Shown: piece after piece, positions 36,499 to 44,342 of the stretch
Layout: every line of letters starts with the position of its first letter
How positions within the stretch are numbered: the stretch's first letter is position 1
Translations under genes and position numbers: made by a program
Notes under the pieces: model-generated
What the model saw: the letters and a program-made list of their open reading frames with translations, nothing else
The model's database searches: none
Told to the model about the DNA's origin: nothing
Assembly: GCF_021398735.1 (NCBI RefSeq)
Contig: NZ_CP090350.1
Location: forward strand, 382,001 to 446,000
Source: Methylobacterium oryzae
GTDB taxonomy: Bacteria; Pseudomonadota; Alphaproteobacteria; Rhizobiales; Beijerinckiaceae
DNA: 64,000 bases
Direction of reading: 5' to 3'

Positions 36499-37527
36499 TC
36501 AGGCGGCCGTGGCCGCCGGTGCGCGGTAGGTGCCGCCGCGGGTCATGATCGCCCAGGCGACCCGCGCCGTGCGATTGGCCGCCGCCACAGTCACCACGCG
36601 CACTGGCTTACGCTGCAGCAGCGCCGGCAGCCGCGGGTCGACCGAGGTCGGTGTCGTCTTCGCGCGCCGGATCAGAGACGTCATGCCGACCACGAGCAGC
36701 CGGCGCAGGTAGCGGTCGCCCATGCGTGAGATCCGGCCCAGGCGCTCCTTGCCGCCACTGCAGTTCTGCAGCGGTGTCAGGCCCAACGAGGCAGCGAACT
36801 GCCGACCGGAACGGAAGCGCTCGGGCTCGCTCACCGAGGCGGCCAGCGCGGTTGCCGACACGATGCCGACACCCGGGATCGTCGCAAGCCGCTGCGACAG
36901 GTCGCTGTCTCGATGCCAGGTGAGCAACTCCTTCTCCAGTCGGGTGAGTTGGATCTGCAAGGCACCGATCTGATCGGCCAACCCGGTCACCACGCGCTGG
37001 GCTAACGGCGGCACCTCGGCCGCGTCTCCGGCCGAGAGCCGGGCCGCCAGTTCGAGCGCGTGCCGCAGGCCCCGCGCCATCTCGATCCCAAACTCGGCGA
37101 GCAGGCCTCGGATCATGTTCACCAGCTGCGTGCGTTGCTTGACCAGCAGGTCGCGCGTCCGGTGCAGCGCCAGCGCCGCCTGCTGCTCGGTCGCCTTCAC
37201 GGGCACGAAGCGCATGCTCGGGCGCGTCACCGCCTCACAGATGGCAGCGGCATCGTTCGCATCGGTCTTGCCGCGCTTGACGTACGGCTTCACGTAAGCC
37301 GGCGGCATCAGCCGCACGTCATGGCCGAGCTTTATGAGTTCCCGGGCCCAGTGGTGCGCTGTGCCGCACGCCTCCATGCCGATCAGGCACCGTGGCAGCT
37401 TGGCGAAGAACGGCGTGACCTGCGCCCGCCGCAGCGCCTTCCGAACGACGACGTGCCCAGCTGCATCGACGGCGTGAACCTGAAAGATGCTTTTGGCCAG
37501 ATCGATGCCGACGGTGGTGATCTCCAT
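36499..37527 (-). CDS. IS110-family transposase (DEDD recombinase)
   Basis: 342 residues. The RuvC-like DEDD domain has Asp9 in TVGIDLAKSIF, Glu52 in IGMEACGTAHHW, and Asp89/Asp92 in GKTDANDAAAI. The C-terminal transposase_20 domain carries IPGVGIVSATALAAS and the serine region NCSGGKERLGRISRMGDRYL, with Ser257 the probable nucleophile. The ATG at 37527 has AGGAG about nine bases upstream and starts at the domain. The frame is intact. It works with an element-encoded guide RNA. Confidence 0.93.
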   Translation of the reverse strand: MEITTVGIDLAKSIFQVHAVDAAGHVVVRKALRRAQVTPFFAKLPRCLIGMEACGTAHHWARELIKLGHDVRLMPPAYVKPYVKRGKTDANDAAAICEAVTRPSMRFVPVKATEQQAALALHRTRDLLVKQRTQLVNMIRGLLAEFGIEMARGLRHALELAARLSAGDAAEVPPLAQRVVTGLADQIGALQIQLTRLEKELLTWHRDSDLSQRLATIPGVGIVSATALAASVSEPERFRSGRQFAASLGLTPLQNCSGGKERLGRISRMGDRYLRRLLVVGMTSLIRRAKTTPTSVDPRLPALLQRKPVRVVTVAAANRTARVAWAIMTRGGTYRAPAATAA

Positions 37528-37642
37528 GGGGATGGCTCCTGCATGAGCGTGGCTGCTGCTTCGACAGCGACCACATCTTGGCACCGAGATGCCGTCAGTC
37601 GGAGCGGGAGCCATCCACCCCATCTGCTTTTCCGGCCGACCG

Positions 37643-37681
37643 TCTCAGAAGCGGCTGTTCCACTTACGGCCAGTTTCCGTC
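37643..37681 (+). repeat. Right half of the interrupted intergenic repeat
   Basis: TCTCAGAAGCGG (37643-37654) and TTACGGCCAGTTTCCGTC (37664-37681) correspond to 4312-4323 and 4334-4350 of the uninterrupted copy, in the same order and near-equal spacing. Confidence 0.6.
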
Positions 37682-37871
37682 ATCGCGCGACGCCCGCCTG
37701 AACGTCTCAGACGGATGGCTTCCGGCTGGTCGGCTTTCGAGCGACATGGGTCCGGAGCAGACGTCGTTGTCGTCTCCTCTCTCGCTGTTCGCGCGCGGGC
37801 CACCCTGCAAGGTGTCCCCCGACGAACGCGTCGCGCGCCCGAGGATGACGCGTCCAGACCGGCGGGACGGC

Positions 37872-38432
37872 CTACTTCAGGAGGCCGTTCGCCAAGCACC
37901 GGAAGGCCTCGGTGGCCCTGCCGAGGACGGCCGGTGGATCGTCGGACGCGGCGACCCAGAGCGCGGCGTTGAGCGCCGCGCCGTTGATCAGGCGCGCCGC
38001 GGCCTCGGCATCGACAGGCTTGACCGTCCCGGCCTCCACGAGGGCCTGGATCGTCTCGGTCGTCGTGCGCAGGCAGGCGGTCTGGCCCGGCCATCGCGAC
38101 GGATCGCCCAGCACTGCCGGTCCGTCGAGGAGCACGATGCGCTGGATCTCCGGCTCGAGGGCCAACTCGATGTAGGCGACGCCCTCGTCGAGGAAGCCGA
38201 GCCAGGGCGTTGGCGCCCTCTCGCGCGCGACCCGCGCCTTAGCGACCATCTCGGCGTCGAGCTGCGCGATGACGGCCTGAAGCAGGCCCTTCTTGTCGCC
38301 GAAGTTGTGATAGAGCGCGCCGCGCGTCAGGCCGGCCGCTTCCGTCAGCTCATCCATCGACGCCGCTGCGTAGCCCTTCTCGGCAAAGGCTGCACGCGCC
38401 GCGCGGATCAGCCTCGCGCGGGTTTCCTCCAT
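37872..38432 (-). CDS. TetR/AcrR family repressor
   Basis: 186 residues. The helix-turn-helix (about 5-50) reads RLIRAARAAFAEKGYAAASM, DELTEAAGLTRGALYHNF with GDKKGLLQAV, a textbook TetR_N. The C-terminal domain (about 75-186) matches TetR_C_13-type ligand domains. ATG 38432 lacks a clear ribosome site; an in-frame GTG at 38459 has GAGG upstream and is a real alternative. It is divergent from a RidA gene, with two inverted copies of a 15-bp palindrome in between, so it very likely represses itself and RidA. Confidence 0.9.
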   Translation of the reverse strand: MEETRARLIRAARAAFAEKGYAAASMDELTEAAGLTRGALYHNFGDKKGLLQAVIAQLDAEMVAKARVARERAPTPWLGFLDEGVAYIELALEPEIQRIVLLDGPAVLGDPSRWPGQTACLRTTTETIQALVEAGTVKPVDAEAAARLINGAALNAALWVAASDDPPAVLGRATEAFRCLANGLLK

Positions 38433-38494
38433 CTTCAGCGCGCGCCGTCCCGATGCCACAGGATGCCTCGATCCTTCACATAGGCCCGCATGTG

Positions 38495-38541
38495 TTGACA
38501 TACGCCGCGTATGCCATGATGGTCCGCATACGCGGCGTATG
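38495..38541 (+). promoter_or_regulatory. Promoter and twin 15-bp operators of the TetR/RidA pair
   Basis: CATACGCCGCGTATG (38499-38513) and its exact reverse complement CATACGCGGCGTATG (38527-38541) lie 28 bases apart centre to centre, on nearly the same helix face spacing. A TTGACA (38495-38500) overlaps the first site, with a weak -10 (GATGGT) 17 bases on. A repressor dimer on each site would shut the promoter toward RidA and block transcription back into the regulator. Confidence 0.85.
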
Positions 38542-38599
38542 TGAATGGCGCCGCGAGGTCGATGGAAGCCGTCGGCACCCTTCGCAGAGGACACGCGAT

Positions 38600-38998
38600 A
38601 TGTCGAAGCGCGATGCAGTCTTTCCGCCCGGACGGCAAGCCCTCTACGACAAGCACCGCTACTCGGCCGCGATCCGGTCCGGCGACCTGCTTTTCGTCTC
38701 CGGCCAAGTCGGCAGCCGCGAGGATGGCTCGCCTGAACCGGATTTCGGTGCGCAGGTTCGCCGTGCCTTCGACAGGCTGAACTCCGTTCTCGCGGCGGCC
38801 GGCTGCAGTTTCGACGACGTGGTGGACGTGACAACCTTCCACACCGACCCTGAAACGCAGTTCGACACAGTGATGGCGGTACGCGACGTAATGATCGGCG
38901 AACCGCCCTATCCGAACTGGACTGCCGTCGGCGTGACCTGGCTCGCGGGCTTCGACTTCGAGATCAAGGTCATCGCCCGTCTTCCGACCCCGGTCTGA
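38600..38998 (+). CDS. RidA family protein
   Basis: 132 residues of the YjgF/YER057c/UK114 fold. LFVSGQVGSREDGSPEPDF, VRRAFDRLNSVLAAAGCSFD and VVDVTTFHTDPETQFDTVM are family segments. The C-terminal PNWTAVGVTWLAGFDFEIKV lacks the usual RxxVxxxxLP Arg of catalytic RidA at that place (reads PNWTAVGVTWLA), which suggests a subgroup other than the enamine deaminase. The ATG at 38600 has AGAGGA nine bases upstream. It is controlled by the divergent TetR repressor. The ligand is unknown. Confidence 0.88.
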   Translation: MSKRDAVFPPGRQALYDKHRYSAAIRSGDLLFVSGQVGSREDGSPEPDFGAQVRRAFDRLNSVLAAAGCSFDDVVDVTTFHTDPETQFDTVMAVRDVMIGEPPYPNWTAVGVTWLAGFDFEIKVIARLPTPV

Positions 38999-39150
38999 GT
39001 CGGTGTTCGGCTCGGACGATGCCGGGAAGAATCGCCAAGCCGCTTGTTCCTCCACGGTCCCGATACCGGCATCATCGTCGATGAGACAGATTTAGACTAT
39101 CGCTCCTGACCCTGTACGAACTTTGAACTTGGATCACCGCGTGGGGCCCA

Positions 39151-39252
39151 TCACCCGGCGAGGAGCCCCGCCGATTGGACCACCACAACCGCGAGCATGC
39201 AGACCGCCGCCGCGGCCGCCGCGTACGACACAATTTTCGTGAATCCCTTCAT
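39151..39252 (-). CDS. 33-aa single-helix membrane peptide
   Basis: A small ORF with an excellent ribosome site (AGGAGGAGATCC directly before ATG at 39252). The product starts MKGFTKIVSYAAAAAAVCML and continues with Val-rich hydrophobic residues to Gly33: a short basic N-terminus then one membrane helix. It could be a small membrane protein or regulator subunit. It has no close neighbour on its strand. I do not recognise a family; the ribosome site and composition are the support. Confidence 0.6.
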   Translation of the reverse strand: MKGFTKIVSYAAAAAAVCMLAVVVVQSAGLLAG

Positions 39253-40000
39253 GGATCTCCTCCTGACAAATCGGATCTTCGGTCGTCGACAGAGATCGCG
39301 GCGCGCGACCGCGCTCCGGGAAGGCAAGACGGCCCGGATCGCCGCGTCACACACCGTATCGGGGTGTCACGTCGTCAACGCTCCTCGGTGGCGAGCGTAA
39401 ACAACGACAGGAAGATTCGGTTCACCTCGGATGCGCGCGTCCTGTCCTTGAGCGACAACTTGCCGCCCGCGACGCGGCACGTTCTGGAACTTCGCAGGCG
39501 ATAGGTGAGCGGGACGCGCGGCCCGCGCAGGGGCGCACGGGGCGTCCATGACCGGCCCGGTGCCGACGCCCGTCGCGCGAGCGGCCCGAAGGCGCCCTCC
39601 CCTCCCGGTCCCGCTCCGTAGCGCTCCGATGTGTCGGGCGGTCACCGACCGCGTCGTCGCGGGCCGCGACCGGATGCCCGACCGTCTCCGGACCACGGGA
39701 CCTTGCCGGTCAGCGACGCCACCATCCGACGCGTCGCCGCACCACCATCCTGATCCTGCGGTGCGCGGCTCGCATCTGAGTCGTCCCTGCCGATCGGTCC
39801 ACGCCGCCTCACGGGCGCGCGGGTTACGGTCCGCCGCTGGAAGCGCGTCGGCGAGGTCCCGAGCAGGCCGGGTCGCCACCCTTTGTGCGGCTGATCGGCC
39901 GCCTCGCGTCTCTGTCCAGTGGCGTCCGAGCGCGCCCGAGACGCGTCGCCGGTCAGTGGCCACCCAACGCGCTGGTGCCGGGCCTGCCGACGCGACCGCT
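39253..40000. other. Noncoding region before the origin
   Basis: I see no credible gene; open frames here are Arg/Ala/Pro-rich in every frame, as expected of high-GC noncoding DNA. It precedes the iteron array and may contribute to the replication origin. Confidence 0.5.
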
Positions 40001-40341
40001 TACAAAAATCAGCGCCCCCGGGTCCGCTCCTGAGAAAACTCAGCGCGGCCCCTGCGGTGTCCGACGGCGCGGGACTTACAAAAATCAGCGCAGGTGGACG
40101 CGCCTGCCGGGGTTTGGAAGGTCGCCAAGCGCCCTCACCCGTCATCGACGGCGTGCGCCACGCTGACTTTTGCCAGCGGACGGTCGGCGAGCGCTGATTT
40201 TTCGCACTCGCGCCGACGCGACCGGCGCCAACGGCGGTCGCAGCCGTGCCGGGACGCCGTCGCGGCTCGACCGCTGGGCGGCCGTGGGTCGCCGACGCTG
40301 AGTTTTGTAAAGAATCCCGGTCGGCGCGCTGAGATTTGGAA
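40001..40341. repeat. Seven-iteron array, probable replication origin
   Basis: A motif ending AAAATCAGCGC occurs in direct orientation at 40001-40015 (TACAAAAATCAGCGC), 40032-40046 (GAGAAAACTCAGCGC) and 40077-40091 (TACAAAAATCAGCGC). It occurs inverted at 40161-40175, 40191-40205 (GCGCTGATTTTTCGC), 40296-40310 (CGCTGAGTTTTGTAA) and 40325-40341. The two groups face each other around a 70-base spacer. The RepA_C-type initiator gene starts 85 bases downstream. Iterons at this position are the binding sites of such initiators. Confidence 0.85.
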
Positions 40342-40425
40342 ACCCGATGATTGCGCCCGGTCGGCGACTCGCGACTGATAGCCTCCAAATTGCCCTGTGG
40401 TCGGCACGAGGAGAGCGAGACCGGC

Positions 40426-41514
40426 ATGAACGCGGCAGAGACCCGCCAGTTGAGCCTGTGGGAGCAGAGCCTGCGGCGCCCCGAGGCCGGAGCCGACCGG
40501 CCGACGACCAGGCTCGGCCCCGCGCTCGACGGCCGCATGGATGTGTCGTTCCTCCACAAGGGCTTCTGCATCGCCGGCCTGCCGCTGCGCCGGCCCAAGA
40601 ACACGATGGAGCCGTGGAACCGGCGCGACGGTCGCTTCTCGCTGACCGTCGAGCCGGCCCGGTTCGTCCTGCCCAACGGGCGCCAGATCGAGGTGGGCGT
40701 CCCGTTCGGACCCAAGGCGCGCCTCCTCTCCATGTGGCTGGCCACGGAGGCCCGCGATCCGCGCCGGAGCGCCGGCGACCGCTGGATGGAGATGGGGCGG
40801 ATCACCGAGTGGTTGAAGGCCGTCGGTTTGCCGGTCACGGGCGGCGAGCGGGGCTCGATCGGGCCGACCAAGGACCAGCTCGTCCGGCTGAGCTTCCCCA
40901 TCTTCACGATGGTCCTGAACGGCGACGAGGGCGGCCACGTGTTCAAGCGCGAGAGCCTGATCGAGGGGGGCGCGTTCAAGGATGACGACCTCGAGGTCTG
41001 GGCCGCCGGGGGACACAGCGCCATGCGCTGGCCGGAAGCGCTGATGCTCAGCCAGAACGCCTACGACCGCTTCACACGGCACTCGATCCCGGTGCCGACC
41101 GCCAGGCTGCGCCAGGTCGCCCACAACGCCATGGCGATCGATATCCTCGTGTACCTCTGCTACCGGCTGCCGCTGCTCTCGCGCGGGGAGAGCGAATTGC
41201 TGACCTGGCGCGATCTGATGGCGCAGTTCGGATCCTCGGAATTCGCCTCCCGCTTCAAGCAGGCCTTCTCGGAATCGATCAAGCGCACCCTCGACGCGTA
41301 CCCGGAAGCCAACGTCGCGATGACGGCCGAGGGTCTGGTGCTGCGGCACTCGGACCCGGCGGAGCTGCGGCGCGCCTTCGTCGCCGTCGCGGGGGGGCCG
41401 ACCCGTCGCGCCCGTGCCGCGCCGCGGGCGCGCAAGGCTGCGCGGGTCCCGGATCAGATGGGCCCCTGCGAGAGCGCGGACCTGCTGACGCCGGCCGGTG
41501 CCGCGCGCGCCTGA
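40426..41514 (+). CDS. Plasmid replication initiator, RepA_C (PF04796)-like
   Basis: 362 residues. LPNGRQIEVGVPFGPKARLL with a following MWLATEAR, the segment LSFPIFTMVLNG and the winged-helix C-terminal region (about 215-310: PTARLRQVAHNAMAIDILVY, LLTWRDLMAQFG, FSESIKRTLDAYP) match the 'plasmid encoded RepA' family of alphaproteobacterial plasmids. It would bind the iterons just upstream and open the origin. The ATG at 40426 has GAGGAGAG about 11 bases upstream. The C-terminal 45 residues are basic and disordered. The frame is intact, so this may be the working initiator of the replicon. Confidence 0.85.
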   Translation: MNAAETRQLSLWEQSLRRPEAGADRPTTRLGPALDGRMDVSFLHKGFCIAGLPLRRPKNTMEPWNRRDGRFSLTVEPARFVLPNGRQIEVGVPFGPKARLLSMWLATEARDPRRSAGDRWMEMGRITEWLKAVGLPVTGGERGSIGPTKDQLVRLSFPIFTMVLNGDEGGHVFKRESLIEGGAFKDDDLEVWAAGGHSAMRWPEALMLSQNAYDRFTRHSIPVPTARLRQVAHNAMAIDILVYLCYRLPLLSRGESELLTWRDLMAQFGSSEFASRFKQAFSESIKRTLDAYPEANVAMTAEGLVLRHSDPAELRRAFVAVAGGPTRRARAAPRARKAARVPDQMGPCESADLLTPAGAARA

Positions 41515-41705
41515 CGGCGGCCCACCCCCACCCCTCTAGACGGAGCAACCCGGCAAAAGAAAAGGCCCCCGAGACGTTCGCCCCGGAAGCCCTCTCTGTC
41601 GTCTGGACAACCTCAGAGAATCACTCCCGGACATCGCTGTCAACCACGCGACGCGGCCATCGCCTCGGCGGGCGCTGCTCTCTTGCCTCATCGCGGGCGA
41701 GGACA

Positions 41706-43041
41706 ATGCTTCCCGGACACGAACCCACGACGCCCTTCGGGCGGCGACCGCTCTCGCTCGGCATGATGGCCGCGCAGGCGGCGGCCAAGGCCTGCCCCGA
41801 CGACGCGGTCGGGCACAAATGGCGCATCTTCCGCGACGTGACCGAGGCGAAGGATCACCTCGCCGTCTCGGACCGCGCCCTCGCGGTGCTGAGCGCGCTG
41901 CTCACGTTCCATCCCGAGACGGCGCTGTCGCCCGGCTCGCCGCTCGTGGTCTTCCCGTCGAACCGCGAATTGTCGCTGCGGTCGCACGGGCCGTCCCCGG
42001 CGACGCTGCGGCGCGCGCTGGCCCAGCTCGTCGCGGCCGGCCTGGTGATCCGGCGGGACAGCCCGAACGGCAAGCGCTACGCGCGCCGCGACGGTGCCGG
42101 CGCGATCGCGCGCCTTCGGGTTCGACCTGACGCCGCTCGTGGCGCGCGCGGGGGAATTCGCCGTTCTTGCCCGGGCGGTGCGGGCGGCCGCGCGCCGGCG
42201 CCTGCTCCTGCGCGAGGAGATCGCCCTGCACCGCCGCGACCTGTCGAAGATCCTCGCCCTGGCCGCCGAATCCGGATGGTCCGGGCCCTGGGCGGCGCTC
42301 GCGGACCGGTTCGCGGCCTGCGGCGGCATGCCGGGTCGGACCGCCGGCGAGCCCCACCTGCACGCCGCCGCCGAACCGCTGCGCGCGCTGCGCCGGGAGG
42401 TGGACAAGTGGCTGCCAAGTTTGGCGAATGCGCCGGAAATGGTCGGCACTGCGTCTCACGGTGAGCGCCACCATCAGAATTCAGATCCAGATCCTGCTGA
42501 CGATTCTGAACGGTGCCCCCGGCGAGGCCCGGCCGGAGCCGCGCGATCCGACGTCGCTCCCGCGCCCGGCCAGCCGCGTCCCCTCCCCTCGCCGATCCCC
42601 TCTTCCCTCCCCTCGCCCCTGCCTCTGCCGATGGTGCTCGAGGCCTGTCCCGACGTCGTGCTCTACGCCCGCGACGGTATCCGGAGCTGGTCCGATCTGG
42701 CCGGCGCGGCGGAGGTCGTTCGTCCGGCGCTGGGAATCGGTCCGGACGTCTGGGAGGCGGCCCTGGCCGCGATGGGGCGGGACCACGCGCTGTCGGCGCT
42801 GTCGGCGATCCTCCAGCGCGCCGAGTCGATCGGCGCGCCCGGCGCCTATCTCCGCGACCTGACGCGGAAGTCCCGCTCCGGTCGGTTCTCGGCCTGGCCG
42901 ATGCTCTTCGCCCTGTGGCGCCAGCGCCGTCGAGCGTCAGCCGACGGCCCAAGCGGTCCCGTCCGCGTCGCGGGAGTTGACCGCGGTCAACACGCTCGCC
43001 CGCTCGGAAGCGGGGCGGCGCGAGCGTCAACATTCTGTTAA
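41706..43041 (+). pseudogene. repC: repC replication initiator with internal frameshift
   Basis: The N-terminal part (41706 to about 42110) gives TTPFGRRPLSLGMMAAQAAA, KWRIFRDVTEAKDHLAVSDR and FPSNRELSLRSHGPSPATLR, the RepC winged-helix domain. Homology then jumps to another frame at about 42105-42118 (GCGATCGCGCGCCTTCGGG) and continues as AFGFDLTPLVARAGEF through a Pro-rich linker (about 42560-42620) to the RepC C-terminal domain VVLYARDGIRSWSDLAGAAE and stop at 43041. One base too many or two too few in the GCGCGC run explains it. Either the gene is dead, or the run allows slippage. The 191-base gap before it (41515-41705) holds no gene. Confidence 0.85.
42976..42991. promoter_or_regulatory. 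Candidate parS partition site 1
   Basis: GTTGACCGCGGTCAAC is a perfect 16-bp palindrome in the 3' end of repC, 120 bases before repA. An identical copy lies at 44396-44411. It fits the pattern of RepB-bound parS sites in repABC plasmids (GTTNNCNGCNGNNAAC-type palindromes). Confidence 0.85.
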
Positions 43042-43056
43042 GGTTGACTGTGATCT

Positions 43057-43098
43057 TGTCACGGTGCGGCGGCGTTTGCGGCCGAGAAAACCGTGACA
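43057..43098 (+). promoter_or_regulatory. Inverted repeat before repA, possible operator
   Basis: TGTCACGGT (43057-43065) and ACCGTGACA (43090-43098) form a 9-bp inverted repeat with a 24-base spacing just upstream of the repA ribosome site (AGGAG, 43098-43102). RepA proteins of repABC cassettes repress their own operon through such upstream symmetric sites; a stem-loop in the leader is the alternative. Confidence 0.6.
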
Positions 43099-43111
43099 GG
43101 AGTTCGGAACC

Positions 43112-44338
43112 GTGGCCAGCCCCGCGGCGCTCGCCGCCCTACCCTCTTCGGGGTCAACCTCCATGGCGATGCACGATCTGATCGCCGGCGACGCGCAGGC
43201 GCTGTCGGCCAAACTGCAGTCGCACCGGCAGCGGCTGTTCCCGCCCGAGGCGCGCAAGCAGCTGCGGCGATTCTCGTCCGGCGAGGCCGCCAAGCTGATC
43301 GGGGTCGACGACGGCTACCTGCGGCGCCTCTCGCTCGACGGCAAGGGGCCCGCCCCCGAGATCGGGCCGTCCGGGCGGCGATCCTACTCGAGCGCCGACA
43401 TCCAGGCGCTGCGCGGCATGCTGGACGAAGGGGCCAAGACTGGCCGGCGGTACCGGAAGGAGCGGCGGGCCGAGGAGCATCTCCAGGTCATCGCGGTGGT
43501 GAATTTCAAGGGCGGCTCGGGCAAGACCACCACGGCGGCCCATCTCGCGCAGCACATGGCGCTGCAGGGCTACCGCGTCCTCGCCGTCGACCTCGACCCG
43601 CAGGCGAGCCTGTCGGCCCTGCACGGGATCCAGCCCGAATTCGACGTGCGGGACAACGAGACCCTCTACGCCGCGATCCGGTACGACGCGGCGCGCCGTC
43701 CCCTGACCGACGTCATCCAGAAGACCTACTTTCCGGGCCTCGACCTCGTGCCGGGCAATCTCGAGCTGATGGAATTCGAGCACGAGACACCGCGCGCCCT
43801 CCTCCAGCGGAGCAGCGACGGCGATTCGCTGTTCTTCACGCGCTTCGCCCAGGCCCTGGCGCCGGTCGCCGACCGCTACGACGTGGTCGTGGTCGATTGC
43901 CCGCCGCAACTCGGCTACCTGACGCTCTCGGCCCTGTGCGCGGCGACCAGCGTGCTCGTCACCGTGCATCCGCAGATGCTCGACGTGATGTCGATGTGCC
44001 AGTTCCTGCTGATGACCTCCGAGATGCTCGGGGTCGTCGCCAAGGCCGGCGGCGACATGAACTACGACTGGATGCGCTACCTCGTCACGCGCTACGAGCC
44101 GACCGACGGTCCGCAGACCCAGATGGTCGCGTTCATGCGGACGCTGTTCGGGGAGCGCGTGCTCACCAACGCGATGCTGAAGAGCACGGCGGTCTCGGAT
44201 GCCGGCATCACCAAGCAGACCCTGTTCGAGGTCAGTCGCGACCAGTTCACGCGCGCGACCTACGACCGCGCGATGGAGAGCCTGGACGCGGTCAACGGCG
44301 AGATCGAGGCGCTGATCCGCACGGCATGGGGACGCTGA
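43112..44338 (+). CDS. repA: RepA, ParA-type partition ATPase of a repABC cassette
   Basis: 408 residues from GTG 43112, with AGGAG about nine bases upstream; an ATG at 43163 is also possible. An N-terminal region (about 20-120: LSAKLQSHRQRLFPPEARKQ, FSSGEAAKLIGVDDGYLRRL) is the DNA-binding part typical of plasmid RepA/SopA. The ATPase domain starts VIAVVNFKGGSGKTTTAAHL (Walker A 133-140), with LAVDLDPQASLSAL and VVVDCPPQLGYLTLSAL as Walker A' and B. It segregates the plasmid with RepB and represses the operon. Its stop is four bases from the repB start. Confidence 0.95.
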   Translation: MASPAALAALPSSGSTSMAMHDLIAGDAQALSAKLQSHRQRLFPPEARKQLRRFSSGEAAKLIGVDDGYLRRLSLDGKGPAPEIGPSGRRSYSSADIQALRGMLDEGAKTGRRYRKERRAEEHLQVIAVVNFKGGSGKTTTAAHLAQHMALQGYRVLAVDLDPQASLSALHGIQPEFDVRDNETLYAAIRYDAARRPLTDVIQKTYFPGLDLVPGNLELMEFEHETPRALLQRSSDGDSLFFTRFAQALAPVADRYDVVVVDCPPQLGYLTLSALCAATSVLVTVHPQMLDVMSMCQFLLMTSEMLGVVAKAGGDMNYDWMRYLVTRYEPTDGPQTQMVAFMRTLFGERVLTNAMLKSTAVSDAGITKQTLFEVSRDQFTRATYDRAMESLDAVNGEIEALIRTAWGR

Positions 44339-44342
44339 TCCG

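Larger units (their letters stand above)
36245..37618 (-). mobile_element. IS110-family element (IS1111-like), about 1.37 kb
   Basis: One DEDD transposase on the minus strand lies between 15-bp inverted repeats, GTGGATGGCTCCCGC (36245-36259) and GCGGGAGCCATCCAC (37604-37618). IS110 elements proper lack such repeats; the IS1111 group has them slightly inside the true ends, so the exact termini may be a few bases further out. The long noncoding end (about 240 bases) is downstream of the transposase, also an IS1111-group trait. Halves of one intergenic repeat flank it. Confidence 0.75.

Noticed and set aside
39548..40033. Open frame of about 160 codons just before the iterons
   Set aside because: Arg/Pro/Ala-rich with no domain or ribosome site, and it runs into the first iteron; treated as noncoding origin DNA.
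41515..41705. Counter-transcribed RNA before repC
   Set aside because: repABC plasmids encode such an RNA before repC, but I could not identify a convincing promoter or terminator pair here, and the gene order differs from the standard.
43041..43056. GGTTGACTGTGATC as a third parS site
   Set aside because: Only the left half-site is present; the symmetric right half is missing.
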